A stretch of DNA of 62,082 nucleotides from Clostridiales bacterium (GTDB lineage Bacteria > Bacillota > Clostridia > Lachnospirales > Lachnospiraceae): assembly GCA_021204025.1 (NCBI GenBank), contig JAJQAC010000081.1, forward strand, positions 1 through 62,082. The letters are read 5' to 3'. Below, piece by piece: positions 36,705 through 45,972 of the stretch. Within the stretch, counting starts at the first letter, position 1; the number at the start of each line of letters is the position of its first letter. A program made the translations under genes and the position numbers. The notes under the pieces were generated by a model. The model worked only from the letters and a program-made list of their open reading frames with translations, was not told the origin of the DNA and searched no databases.

Positions 36705-38144
36705 ATGAAGAAGACAAAGATTATCTGCACGATGGGTCCGGGGAGCGATGACCGCGAGGTCATGAAGCAGCTGATGATCAGTGGCATGGATATTGCCCGT
36801 TTCAACTTTTCCCATGGGACACATGAAGAGCAGAAGGCCCGTCTGGACCAGCTGAAAAGCATCCGTGAGGAACTGGATCTGCCGGTTGCTGCGCTGCTGG
36901 ATACCAAGGGACCTGAGATCCGTACCGGGGTGTTAAAGGACGGCAAAAAGGTAACATTAAAGGAGGGTCAGACATATACGCTGACAACCCGCGAGGTTAT
37001 GGGGGATGACCAGGTTGGTTTTATTAATTACAGCGGATTGAATGAAGATGTAACGGCCGGCAATACGATTCTGATCGATGATGGCCTGATTGAGCTGAGA
37101 GTTGAGGAGGTCACGGACACGGACATCGTATGCCGGGTGATCAACGGCGGGGAGCTGGGAGAACGCAAGGGCGTCAATGTGCCAAATGTAAAGGTGAAAC
37201 TTCCGGCGATTACGGATAAGGATGTCGAGGATATCCGCTTCGGGATCCAGCAGGGATTTGATTTTATCGCGGCGTCCTTTGTACGCAACGCCGACTGCAT
37301 CAAGCAGATCCGTGCGATTCTGAATGAGGAAAATTCATCGATCCAGATCATCGCGAAGATTGAGAACGCTGAGGGAATTGAAAATCTGGATGAGATCATC
37401 GAGGCGAGCGACGGGATCATGGTTGCCCGCGGAGATATGGGTGTTGAGATCCCGGCGCCGGAGGTGCCGTATCTGCAGAAGAAGATCATCCGCAAGTGTA
37501 ACCGCGCCTGCAAGCCGGTAATCACGGCGACACAGATGCTGGATTCGATGATCCGCAATCCGCGCCCGACGAGAGCAGAGGTGACGGATGTGGCAAACGC
37601 GGTGTATGACGGTACCGACGCGGTGATGCTCTCCGGCGAGACTGCGATGGGCAAATATCCGGTTCAGGCGCTGGAGATGATGGTGCATATCTGCGAGGAG
37701 AGTGAGAAGCATCTGGATGATACCGCTTTCCGCAAGAGGATTGTTGACCGGGCAAATACTCTGGATATCACCAATGCGGTGTGCTATTCGTCTGTATCGA
37801 CGGCGTTCAGCCTGAAGGCAAAATGTATCATTGCGCCGAGTATCAGCGGCTTCACGACGAGACAGCTTTCCAAGTGGAAACCGAGCGCTCAGATCATCGG
37901 CCTGTCGCCGAACGCGATGGCTGTCCGCCAGATGCAGATCTACTGGGGAGTGCGTCCGTTCTTTGCCAGACGGTCTGATTCGACAGATGAACTGATCGAA
38001 GCTTCTATGGATCTTTTAAAAGAGAAGGGCATGATCGATAATGGGGATATCGTGATTGTGACTGCCGGCGTCGTGACGAGGGCAAACCGCCATAAACCGG
38101 CGACTCATACCAATATTATGAGGGTAATCGAAGTAGAAGACTAG
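36705..38144 (+). CDS. pyk: Pyruvate kinase
   Basis: The 479-residue enzyme begins KKTKIICTMGPGSDD, holds ARFNFSHG, LDTKGPEIR, AASFVRN and KIENAEG with the catalytic lysine and metal-binding glutamate, MVARGDMGVEIP with the metal-binding aspartate, and TATQMLDSMIRNPRPTRAE. It converts phosphoenolpyruvate and ADP to pyruvate and ATP, the last step of glycolysis. The length matches the short form without the PEP-utilising extension found in some Firmicutes. The ATG at 36705 follows AGAAGGAGA; upstream in-frame starts lie inside the rhomboid-like gene. Confidence 0.97.
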   Translation: MKKTKIICTMGPGSDDREVMKQLMISGMDIARFNFSHGTHEEQKARLDQLKSIREELDLPVAALLDTKGPEIRTGVLKDGKKVTLKEGQTYTLTTREVMGDDQVGFINYSGLNEDVTAGNTILIDDGLIELRVEEVTDTDIVCRVINGGELGERKGVNVPNVKVKLPAITDKDVEDIRFGIQQGFDFIAASFVRNADCIKQIRAILNEENSSIQIIAKIENAEGIENLDEIIEASDGIMVARGDMGVEIPAPEVPYLQKKIIRKCNRACKPVITATQMLDSMIRNPRPTRAEVTDVANAVYDGTDAVMLSGETAMGKYPVQALEMMVHICEESEKHLDDTAFRKRIVDRANTLDITNAVCYSSVSTAFSLKAKCIIAPSISGFTTRQLSKWKPSAQIIGLSPNAMAVRQMQIYWGVRPFFARRSDSTDELIEASMDLLKEKGMIDNGDIVIVTAGVVTRANRHKPATHTNIMRVIEVED

Positions 38145-38248
38145 TGCGGCGTATCCGAAGTCCCTGTGAAAATGATCCGGAATATCTGCACGGGGATTTT
38201 CGGCACGCGGCACCAGGGGAAAAGTAACCTGAGAGGAGATAAAAGGGA

Positions 38249-39517
38249 ATGGAGAAGAAGCCATTTGTAACCAAAGCACAGTTGGAGGAAATTGTAAAGG
38301 AGTATCCGACGCCTTTTCATCTGTACGATGAAAAGGGTATCCGTGAGAATGCCGAGAATCTGAAAAAGGCATTTTCCTGGAATCCGGGATTCCGGGAGTA
38401 TTTTGCAGTAAAAGCGACTCCCAATCCTTATATTTTAAAGATTCTACAGGAGTATGGATGCGGTACGGACTGTTCTTCGGCTACAGAGCTTATGATGTCG
38501 GACGCCTGTGGATTTTCCAGTCATGACATTATGTTTTCTTCCAATGATACGCCGACAGAGGAATTTAAGCTGTGTAATGATCTGGGAGGCATCATCAATC
38601 TGGACGATATCACGCATATCGGGTTTGTCGAGGAGGCGCTTGGCTTTATCCCAAAGACGATCAGCTGCCGGTATAATCCGGGCGGTGTGTTTGAGATGAG
38701 TAACGGCATTATGGATAACCCCGGCGACGCAAAGTACGGCATGACGACGGAGCAGATGTTTGAGGCGTATCGGATCCTCAAGGGGAAAGGCGCGGAAAAA
38801 TTTGGGATTCATGCGTTCCTCGCAAGCAATACCGTGACGAATGAATATTATCCGAAACTTGCCGGAGAGTTATTTCACCTGGCAGTCCGGTTGAAAGAAG
38901 AGACCGGTGTGCATATCGCCTTTATCAATCTGTCCGGCGGAGTCGGGATTCCCTATCGTCCGGAACAGGAGCCGAACGATATCTTTGTCATTGCGGACGG
39001 CGTGCATAAGGCTTATGAGGAGATCCTGATTCCGGCCGGTATGGGCGATGTGGCGATCTATACCGAGATGGGACGTTATATGCTGGGACCGTATGGCTGT
39101 CTGGTAACAAAAGCGATCCATGAGAAACATACCTACAAGGAATATATCGGCGTGGATGCCTGCGCGGCAAACCTGATGCGTCCGGCGATGTACGGCGCGT
39201 ACCATCATATCACGGTAATGGGCAAGGAGAATGTGCCCTGTGATCATAAGTATGACGTGATCGGGTCTCTGTGCGAGAATAATGATAAATTTGCGATTGA
39301 CCGGATGCTGCCGGAGATTGAGATGGGAGATCTTCTGGTGATCCACGACGCTGGCGCGCATGGCTTTTCCATGGGATACAACTATAATGGAAAGCTGCGT
39401 TCCGCCGAGCTTCTGCTCAAAGAAGACGGAACCGTGCAGAAGATCCGGCGTGCAGAGACAGAGAAGGATTACTTTGCAACGCTGGATGAGTGTGAATTTA
39501 TGAAAAAGTATCTGTGA
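38249..39517 (+). CDS. Diaminopimelate decarboxylase-like PLP enzyme
   Basis: The 422-residue protein is a fold-type III (alanine-racemase type) PLP decarboxylase. The PLP lysine is K55 in YFAVKATPNP, followed by CGTDCSSATEL; HAFLASNTV, INLSGGVGIPY (phosphate-binding glycines), YTEMGRYMLGPYG and SLCENNDKF follow in the usual order. LysA makes lysine from meso-diaminopimelate. The sequence departs from classical LysA in several motifs (for example CENNDKF for CES.D), so a related substrate is possible. GAGGAGATAAAAGGG precedes the ATG. It is monocistronic with a bidirectional terminator. Confidence 0.85.
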   Translation: MEKKPFVTKAQLEEIVKEYPTPFHLYDEKGIRENAENLKKAFSWNPGFREYFAVKATPNPYILKILQEYGCGTDCSSATELMMSDACGFSSHDIMFSSNDTPTEEFKLCNDLGGIINLDDITHIGFVEEALGFIPKTISCRYNPGGVFEMSNGIMDNPGDAKYGMTTEQMFEAYRILKGKGAEKFGIHAFLASNTVTNEYYPKLAGELFHLAVRLKEETGVHIAFINLSGGVGIPYRPEQEPNDIFVIADGVHKAYEEILIPAGMGDVAIYTEMGRYMLGPYGCLVTKAIHEKHTYKEYIGVDACAANLMRPAMYGAYHHITVMGKENVPCDHKYDVIGSLCENNDKFAIDRMLPEIEMGDLLVIHDAGAHGFSMGYNYNGKLRSAELLLKEDGTVQKIRRAETEKDYFATLDECEFMKKYL

Positions 39518-39554
39518 AATATAAAAAATGAGATAGAAAGAAAGCAAGGAAAAA

Positions 39555-39586
39555 GAGCTGGCGTGGGAAAGCGTCAGCTCTTTTTA
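39555..39586. terminator. Bidirectional terminator between convergent genes
   Basis: GAGCTGGCG pairs with CGTCAGCTC (one G-T pair). T runs follow on both strands, serving the decarboxylase gene and ychF. Confidence 0.85.
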
Positions 39587-39604
39587 TGCACAGGGCCGCA
39601 TAAG
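39584..39604 (+). repeat. Dispersed post-hairpin repeat, short copy D
   Basis: TTATGCACAGGGCCGCATAAG matches the start of the 734-767 repeat at 17 of 21 positions, directly after the terminator. Confidence 0.4.
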
Positions 39605-39606
39605 AC

Positions 39607-40704
39607 TCAGACATTAAACCGGAACAGAATCACGTCGCCGTCTTTTACGACATATTCTTTTCCTTCCAGTCCTACCAGTCCCTTTTCTTTTGCTTTGGCG
39701 TAGGAACCGCAGTCCAGCAGGTCCTGATAGTTAACCACTTCGGCACGGATGAAGCCGCGCTCAAAGTCAGAGTGGATTTTCCCGGCGGCCTGAGGCGCCT
39801 TGGTACCGACCTTGATCGTCCAGGCGCGGGTCTCGTCCTCACCGGAAGTTAAGAAGCTCAGGAGACCCAGCAGACGATAGCTGGCAGTAATCAGTTTATC
39901 CAGGCCGGACTCCTGCAGTCCGAGGGCTTCCAGATATTCCTGCTTTTCATCATCGTCGAGTTCGGCGATCTCTTCCTCGATCTGAGCGCTGATGACAAAG
40001 ACTTCAGAGCCGGTTTCGCTGGCAAATCTGCGGATAGCCGCGACGTTGGCGTTGGTTGCGCCGTCATCCGGGAGGTCGTCTTCCGCGACGTTGGCGGCAA
40101 AGATGACCGGTTTGGCAGTCAGCAGATTCAGAGAGTTGACAAAGGTCATGATATCTTCATCCGGATTGGTATAGCCGGAGGCCAGCTTGCCATCCTCCAG
40201 CATTTCTTTGATTTCTTTTAAAACTTCAACCTCTTTTTGCAGGGATTTGTTATTAAACGCGGATTTGGAGGTTTTGGCGATCCGGCGCTCGAGAATCTCG
40301 ATGTCGGAGAAGATCAGCTCCAGATTGATGGTCTCGATATCACGGAGAGCGTCGACACTGCCGTCCACATGGATGACATTGGAATCTTCAAAACAGCGCA
40401 CAACATGGACGATTGCGTCTACCTCGCGGATATTGGCGAGAAACTGGTTGCCGAGTCCCTCGCCTTTGGAGGCACCTTTCACCAGACCCGCGATATCGAC
40501 AAATTCGATGACAGCCGGAGTGACTTTTTTGGAATGATAAAAATCGCCCAGCAGTTTCAGACGTTTGTCCGGGACAGCGACGACGCCGACATTGGGGTCG
40601 ATGGTGCAGAAAGGATAATTGGCGGCTTCGGCGCCGGCTTTGGTCAGAGAATTAAAAAGGGTGCTTTTGCCGACATTCGGCAGCCCTACGATACCTAATT
40701 TCAT
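39607..40704 (-). CDS. ychF: Redox-regulated ATPase YchF (Obg family)
   Basis: The 365-residue protein begins [20 protein letters not shown] with a Walker A motif at residues 7-15, continues with [34 protein letters not shown] (switch II) and FAANVAED in place of the guanine-specific NKxD motif, which explains the ATP preference of this family. It has a C-terminal TGS domain ([30 protein letters not shown]). YchF/OLA1 proteins bind ribosomes and affect translation and stress responses. The ATG at 40704 follows AAGGAGT; longer in-frame starts precede the family N-terminus. Confidence 0.96.
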   Translation of the reverse strand: MKLGIVGLPNVGKSTLFNSLTKAGAEAANYPFCTIDPNVGVVAVPDKRLKLLGDFYHSKKVTPAVIEFVDIAGLVKGASKGEGLGNQFLANIREVDAIVHVVRCFEDSNVIHVDGSVDALRDIETINLELIFSDIEILERRIAKTSKSAFNNKSLQKEVEVLKEIKEMLEDGKLASGYTNPDEDIMTFVNSLNLLTAKPVIFAANVAEDDLPDDGATNANVAAIRRFASETGSEVFVISAQIEEEIAELDDDEKQEYLEALGLQESGLDKLITASYRLLGLLSFLTSGEDETRAWTIKVGTKAPQAAGKIHSDFERGFIRAEVVNYQDLLDCGSYAKAKEKGLVGLEGKEYVVKDGDVILFRFNV

Positions 40705-40948
40705 AGTTGCGATAACTCCTTTTACTGATATGTATTTTATCGTGAAGAGCAGATTATTTTTGTCATTCACGATAAGATATCGGTTGTGGGAAGACGGGAT
40801 GGTATCCTCCGAACCGCTTAATTTCGGTTAAGATTATAGCATACGGATTTTGTTTCCTCAATCAAAAAGTGAGGAGATTTCAGAAAAATGACACAAATAG
40901 ATTTCCTGTGCTATAATGAGCGAAGTGAGGAAAAGGAGTGATCAGAAC

Positions 40949-41596
40949 ATGAAGGGAACGATCCTGTGTTACGGAGATTCGAATACCGTGGGCTTTGACC
41001 CGCGTTCTTATACCGGAGACCGCTATCCGGAGGAGGTGCGCTGGACCGGCATTCTGGCGAAGGAGAGCGGCTGGACCGTGCGCAATTATGGGATGAACGG
41101 ACGGTCAATCCCGGGCAGTGGTCCGGTGGCTGGACGGGTGATGAATATGCTCGACAGAGGTGCGCCGGAGACCGGTCCTGTGTGGTTCTGGGTGATGCTG
41201 GGGACCAATGATCTCCTGCAGCATGGCTGGTTTACGGCGGAAAATGTTGCCTCGCGGATGGAAAAGTTCCTGAGATGTTTAAAGGAGCATCCGGCGGTCC
41301 GCTCGGACCGGATTCGTCTGTGTCTGATCGCACCGCCGGCGATGCGGCCGGGTGCCTGGGTGGAGGAGGAACGTCTTCTGACAGAGTCGCGCCGGCTGGG
41401 CGCGCAGTACAGGGAAGTGGCAGGACGGCTTTCGACGGCGTTTCTGGATACCGGGGAATGGGATATTCCGATGAGTTTTGACGGGGTGCATTTCTCGGAG
41501 GAAGGTCATCGCAGGTTTGCGGAAAACTGTCTGAGCTTTCTGGCTTCCCAGGAAGCTGCCGGGAGCAGCCGGATACTTCGGACTCCGGCAAAATGA
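40949..41596 (+). CDS. SGNH/GDSL-family hydrolase (esterase type)
   Basis: The 215-residue protein has block I GDSNTVGFDP with the serine nucleophile near residue 10, block II NYGMNGRSI, block III MLGTNDLLQ and block V DGVHFSEEGH with the catalytic aspartate and histidine. Such enzymes cleave ester bonds in lipids or acetylated sugars. No signal peptide is seen, so it acts in the cytosol. The ATG at 40949 follows AAAAGGAGTGA; the ATG at 40916 has no such site. Confidence 0.88.
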   Translation: MKGTILCYGDSNTVGFDPRSYTGDRYPEEVRWTGILAKESGWTVRNYGMNGRSIPGSGPVAGRVMNMLDRGAPETGPVWFWVMLGTNDLLQHGWFTAENVASRMEKFLRCLKEHPAVRSDRIRLCLIAPPAMRPGAWVEEERLLTESRRLGAQYREVAGRLSTAFLDTGEWDIPMSFDGVHFSEEGHRRFAENCLSFLASQEAAGSSRILRTPAK

Positions 41597-41627
41597 GAGC
41601 GAATGATGAGATCAGGGAGGAATAATC

Positions 41628-42992
41628 GTGGATAACAAACGGGATTTTACAAGAGGGAACATACTGATAAAAATGATCCGGTTTATGGTGCCGATTCTGG
41701 GAGCGTTGATTCTGCAGGCGATGTACGGAGCAGTGGATCTGCTGATCGTGGGGCAGTTTGGGACGACCGCAGGTATCTCAGGCGTCTCGACCGGCAGCAA
41801 CATCATCAATATGGTAACATTTACGATCAGCGGACTGGCTATGGGAGTAACCGTACTGATTGGCCGGTATCTTGGTGAGGGAAGAGGTGAAAGGGTAGGA
41901 CGGGTGATAGGCGGCGTGATCAGTTTCTTTTTGATGCTGGCGGCTGTGATGATGGTTGTCCTGCTGGTATTTGCCCGGCCGGTCGCGGTGTTGATGCAGG
42001 CGCCGGCACAGGCGCTGGATCTGACTGTGCTTTATATCCGTATCTGCGGGGGCGGGATTGTCTTTGTGATTGCATATAATGTAATCAGCAGCATTTTCCG
42101 TGGGATCGGCAACTCGCGGCTGCCCCTTCTCTTTGTCGCGATTGCCTGCGTCGTGAATATCATCGGAGATCTGGTTCTGGTGGCGGGACTTCATATGAAT
42201 GTAGCGGGGGCGGCGATTGCGACGATTGCTGCGCAGGCTGTAAGCGTTGTCCTGTCGCTCGTGATTATCCGGAGGCAGGAGCTTCCGTTTACCCTGACGA
42301 TGCGGGATATCGGGTTTTCCGGCGAGGTGAAAAAATTCCTGGTACTGGGGGCTCCGCTGGCGTTTCAGGAGCTTCTGACGAACCTTTCTTTTCTGGCATT
42401 ATGCGCGTTTATTAACCGGATCGGCCTGGAGGCGTCTTCCGGGTATGGAATTGGCCAGAAGGTGCAGTCTTTTGTCATGCTGATCCCGTCATCGATCATG
42501 CAGTCGATGTCCTCTTTTGTAGCGCAGAATGTGGGAGCAGGTAAGGAAGACCGCGCAAGGCGGGCAATGAAATGCGGCATTGGGATCGGCGCCGGTGTGG
42601 GAGTCTTCGTCTTTTGCCTGATCTTCTTTGAGGGAGGCGCGATTTCCTCCCTGTTCACAGACAATGAAGCGGTCATTCTGAGAGCCGCGGAGTTCTTGCG
42701 GGGATTTGCGCCGGAGGCGGTTGTTACGAGTATCCTGTTTAGTTTTTACGGCTATTTTAATGGACATTCCCGGTCTTTTTTCGTAATGGTACAGGGACTG
42801 GCTCAGTCTCTGCTGATACGATTGCCGATGTCTTATCTGATGAGCATCCGGTCGGATGTATCATTGACATGGGTCGGACTTGCGGCTCCGACCTCAACGG
42901 TGTTCGGAATTATGCTGTGTCTGATTTATTATTATAAGATGAATCATGAAAAACAGAATAGGGTCGGGAAAAGGATCCAGGATCCGGAATAA
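41628..42992 (+). CDS. MATE-family efflux transporter
   Basis: The 454-residue protein has about twelve membrane segments in two similar halves and begins in the typical way (GNILIKMIRFMVPILGALILQAMYGAVDLLIVGQFG). MATE proteins export drugs and cationic compounds in exchange for sodium or protons. The start is GTG at 41628 after AGGGAGGA. It follows the SGNH hydrolase by 31 bases and may be cotranscribed with it. The substrate is not predictable. Confidence 0.9.
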   Translation: MDNKRDFTRGNILIKMIRFMVPILGALILQAMYGAVDLLIVGQFGTTAGISGVSTGSNIINMVTFTISGLAMGVTVLIGRYLGEGRGERVGRVIGGVISFFLMLAAVMMVVLLVFARPVAVLMQAPAQALDLTVLYIRICGGGIVFVIAYNVISSIFRGIGNSRLPLLFVAIACVVNIIGDLVLVAGLHMNVAGAAIATIAAQAVSVVLSLVIIRRQELPFTLTMRDIGFSGEVKKFLVLGAPLAFQELLTNLSFLALCAFINRIGLEASSGYGIGQKVQSFVMLIPSSIMQSMSSFVAQNVGAGKEDRARRAMKCGIGIGAGVGVFVFCLIFFEGGAISSLFTDNEAVILRAAEFLRGFAPEAVVTSILFSFYGYFNGHSRSFFVMVQGLAQSLLIRLPMSYLMSIRSDVSLTWVGLAAPTSTVFGIMLCLIYYYKMNHEKQNRVGKRIQDPE

Positions 42993-43073
42993 CAGAAATG
43001 GATCAGAGGAAGATTCCCGGGAGACATGATAGAGTAAAGTTTTTGTCAGTTGAACAGGGAGACATTTCAAATC

Positions 43074-43102
43074 TTGTGAAACAGATAAAAGTGTGTTATG
43101 AT
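43074..43102 (+). promoter_or_regulatory. Probable promoter of the nusB-spoIVB run
   Basis: TTGTGA (43074-43079), a 17-base spacer and TATGAT (43097-43102) lie 35 bases before the nusB start. Confidence 0.5.
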
Positions 43103-43137
43103 ACGGATAAGCAACGAGAGACCAGGAGGAAAGGCGA

Positions 43138-43590
43138 ATGACCAGGAGACAGATGCGGGAGCATTGTTTTAAAATGCTGTTCAGCACAGATTTTTATCCC
43201 AGGGAAGAGACAAAAGAGCAGGCAAGACAGTATTTTTCATCTCCCGCGGAGGAGGAAACATCCGAAGACGGAGAGACAGAGATTATCCATGAGGTGGAGA
43301 TCCCGGAGAAGGACAGAGAGTTCCTGATTGATCGTGTAGAGACTATGGTGTCTCTGGTTCCGGCGCTGGATGAAGAGATCAACAGTGTCGCGCAAGGCTG
43401 GAAGACCCGGAGGATGGGAAAGGTGGAACTGGCGATTCTGCGTCAGGCTCTTTTTGAGATGCGTCATGATCAGGAAGTCCCGGAGAAGGTGGCGATCAAT
43501 GAAGCAGTCGATCTGGCAAAAAAATACGGAGGCAAGGATTCGCCGGCGTTTATTAACGGCGTACTGGCGAAACTTGTGACGGCGGAGTGA
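43138..43590 (+). CDS. nusB: Transcription antitermination factor NusB
   Basis: The 150-residue protein has the NusB helical pattern: RRQMREHCFKMLFSTDF at the start and RMGKVELAILRQALFEM...VAINEAVDLAKKYGGKDSPAFINGVLAKL at the end. NusB with NusE binds boxA RNA and promotes antitermination in rRNA operons. An acidic insertion (about residues 35-55) lengthens it slightly beyond E. coli NusB (139 residues). GGAGGAAAGG precedes the ATG. xseA starts one base after its stop. Confidence 0.95.
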   Translation: MTRRQMREHCFKMLFSTDFYPREETKEQARQYFSSPAEEETSEDGETEIIHEVEIPEKDREFLIDRVETMVSLVPALDEEINSVAQGWKTRRMGKVELAILRQALFEMRHDQEVPEKVAINEAVDLAKKYGGKDSPAFINGVLAKLVTAE

Positions 43591-43591
43591 T

Positions 43592-44839
43592 ATGGCAGGC
43601 ATCTATACAGTTTCACAGGTAAACGCATATATTAAAAATATGTTTGCTCAGGATTTCGCGCTGTCGCGGATTTCCATCCGCGGAGAGATCTCAAACTGTA
43701 AATATCATACATCGGGACATATTTATTTTACTTTAAAGGATAAAAGTGGGACCTTATCCGCGGTGATGTTTGCCAGCCAGCGGCGGGGTCTTTCTTTTCA
43801 ACTGCAGGAGGGACAGCAGGTTGTCGTAACCGGTTCTGTCGATGTGTATGAACGGGATGGGAAGTATCAGCTTTATGCCCGCACGATTTCTCTGGACGGT
43901 ATGGGTAATCTGTATGAACGGTTTCAGGCCCTTCGCCGTGAATTAGAAGAGATGGGGATGTTTGCCCCGGAGTATAAGCAGCCGATCCCGCGCTATGCCG
44001 GGAAGATCGGCGTAGTGACGGCCAGCACAGGAGCCGCGATCCGTGATATTATGAATATTACGGCAAGGAGGAATCCTTACGTGCAGCTGATCTTATGTCC
44101 GGCGCTGGTGCAGGGAGAGGGCGCGGCGGCCAGTATCGTCCGGGGAATCCGCATCCTGGATCAGATGGGACTGGACGTATTGATTGTCGGCAGGGGCGGA
44201 GGTTCGATCGAGGATCTGTGGGCGTTTAATGAAGAAAGTGTTGCGAGAGCGATATTTGACTGTTCGACGCCGGTGATCTCCGCGGTCGGTCATGAGACGG
44301 ATGTGACGATCGCTGATTATGTGGCAGATCTGCGCGCGCCGACGCCTTCCGCTGCCGCAGAGCTGGCTGTCTTTGATTATCGCCAGTTTGAGGAACAGCG
44401 GCGCGGTTATGAGACGGAACTCAACAGCCGGATCCGCCGTATGGTAGAATGGAAACGTCATGATGTCGAAAATTATCGTCTGCAGATGAAACTCCATGAT
44501 CCGGCGCATCAGATCCAGGAACAGCGTCAGCGGCTGGCGGATATCGAGGACGATATGAGAGATTTGCTGGAGAGAAAGCTGGTAGAGGCGAAGCATCGCC
44601 TGGCGCTTGTTTCAGGCCGCCTGGATGGAAGCTCGCCGTTAAAAAGGATCAGCAATGGTTATGGTTTTGTGACCGATGATGAGGAAAAGCGGATCCTGCA
44701 TGCGCGGGACGCGAGAGCCGGATCCGGGATCCGGATCCGGATGGCGGATGGCAGGATATCGGCAGAGGTAACCGCGGTTGAGGAGTATCCGATGGAAAAT
44801 GAGCGCAGGAAGAGGAGAGATCATGGCGGACAAGGATAA
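43592..44839 (+). CDS. xseA: Exodeoxyribonuclease VII large subunit
   Basis: The 415-residue protein has an N-terminal OB fold (YTVSQVNAYIKNMF...RISIRGEISNCKYHTSGHIYFTLKD) and a catalytic domain with GKIGVVTASTGAAIRDI, ILIVGRGGGSIEDLWAFNEE-like (VLIVGRGGGSIEDLWAF) and SAVGHETDVTIADYVADLRAPTPSAAAE, all hallmark XseA motifs. With XseB it degrades single-stranded DNA. It overlaps xseB by 17 bases. Confidence 0.96.
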   Translation: MAGIYTVSQVNAYIKNMFAQDFALSRISIRGEISNCKYHTSGHIYFTLKDKSGTLSAVMFASQRRGLSFQLQEGQQVVVTGSVDVYERDGKYQLYARTISLDGMGNLYERFQALRRELEEMGMFAPEYKQPIPRYAGKIGVVTASTGAAIRDIMNITARRNPYVQLILCPALVQGEGAAASIVRGIRILDQMGLDVLIVGRGGGSIEDLWAFNEESVARAIFDCSTPVISAVGHETDVTIADYVADLRAPTPSAAAELAVFDYRQFEEQRRGYETELNSRIRRMVEWKRHDVENYRLQMKLHDPAHQIQEQRQRLADIEDDMRDLLERKLVEAKHRLALVSGRLDGSSPLKRISNGYGFVTDDEEKRILHARDARAGSGIRIRMADGRISAEVTAVEEYPMENERRKRRDHGGQG

Positions 44840-45035
44840 AACAATTGAACAGATATTCGGGGAGCTGGATGAGATCCTGGAAAAACTGGAATCCCCGGAT
44901 ACACCGCTGGAGGAGTCTTTTGCACAGTATGAGGCGGGGATGAAGCTGGTGAAAGCGTGTGGGGAAAAAATTGACAAAGTAGAAAAAAAGATCATCGTAT
45001 TACAGGGAGGCAACGAAGGGGATGTTACAGACTGA
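44823..45035 (+). CDS. xseB: Exodeoxyribonuclease VII small subunit
   Basis: The 70-residue helical protein (IEQIFGELDEILEKLESPDTPLEESFAQYEAGMKLVKAC) is a typical XseB, several copies of which bind one XseA. The ATG at 44823 follows AGGAAGAGGAG; it overlaps both neighbours, xseA and the prenyl synthase gene, indicating coupled translation. Confidence 0.94.
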   Translation: MADKDKTIEQIFGELDEILEKLESPDTPLEESFAQYEAGMKLVKACGEKIDKVEKKIIVLQGGNEGDVTD

Positions 45036-45918
45036 GCTTTTAAAACAGAAGACAAACGAAGCCGAAGCGGTCATCGAACAGTATCTCCCCGCGGAGAGCG
45101 GACATCAGAAGATCATCTTTGAAGCGATGAATTACAGTGTGCGGGCGGGCGGCAAGCGTCTGCGCCCGATTCTGATGCGGGAGACCTACCAGCTCTTTGG
45201 CGGGAAGGGACAGGAGATTGAGCCGTTTATGGCGGCGATTGAGATGATTCATACCTCGTCTCTGATCCATGATGATCTTCCCTGCATGGATAATGATGAG
45301 CTGCGGCGGGGAGTTCCGACGACATGGGTGAAATACGGCTATGATATGGCGGTGCTGGCGGGCGACGCGCTTCTGATCTATGCGGTCGAGACCGCGGTAA
45401 AGGCATTATCCTTTACCGGGACCGCGCAGGAAGGCGCGCGTGTGGCGCGCGCGATCGGTCTTCTTGCGGCCAAAACAGGCATTTACGGGATGGTTGGCGG
45501 CCAGGTGGTGGATGTACAGCTGACGGGGCAGGACATCCCGGCGCAAAAGCTGGACTTTATCTACCGGCTGAAGACCGGAGCGCTGCTGGAAGCGTCGATG
45601 ATGATCGGCGCGATGCTTGCGGGAGCTTCGGATGAGGAACTTGGGCAGGTAGAAGAGATGGCCGGAGCAGTGGGACTGGCGTTTCAGATTCAGGATGACA
45701 TACTGGATGTGACGAGCACGGCTGAGCAGCTGGGAAAGCCGACGCTCAGTGACGAGAAGAATCATAAGACGACTTATGTGACTCTGGAGGGAATCGAGAA
45801 AGCCCGTGCCGATGTGGCGAAGATCTCAGAGCGCGCGATTGAGATTTTACATGGGCTTCCGGGGAAAAATCAGTTTCTGGAAGATTTAATCCGGATGTTA
45901 ATTACAAGAGACCGATAA
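45022..45918 (+). CDS. ispA: Polyprenyl synthetase (farnesyl/geranyl diphosphate synthase type)
   Basis: The 298-residue enzyme has the first aspartate-rich motif DDLPCMDND near residue 86 (SSLIHDDLPCMDND), GGKRLRP, GGQVVDV and the second aspartate-rich motif QIQDDILDV. It condenses isopentenyl and allylic diphosphates; the position before dxs fits isoprenoid supply. The exact chain length is not certain, but the two residues inserted in the first motif suit a farnesyl-diphosphate synthase of bacterial type. The ATG follows GGGAGG and lies inside xseB. Confidence 0.92.
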   Translation: MLQTELLKQKTNEAEAVIEQYLPAESGHQKIIFEAMNYSVRAGGKRLRPILMRETYQLFGGKGQEIEPFMAAIEMIHTSSLIHDDLPCMDNDELRRGVPTTWVKYGYDMAVLAGDALLIYAVETAVKALSFTGTAQEGARVARAIGLLAAKTGIYGMVGGQVVDVQLTGQDIPAQKLDFIYRLKTGALLEASMMIGAMLAGASDEELGQVEEMAGAVGLAFQIQDDILDVTSTAEQLGKPTLSDEKNHKTTYVTLEGIEKARADVAKISERAIEILHGLPGKNQFLEDLIRMLITRDR

Positions 45919-45972
45919 AACTCCTGTATGGGAATCCGGGCAGATGAGTATGAAAATAAAGGACGATTGAGA

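Noticed and set aside
38160-38207. Terminator between pyruvate kinase and the decarboxylase
   Set aside because: CCCTGTG/CACGGGG can pair, but the loop is about 20 bases and only four T follow, so it is too weak to list as a feature.
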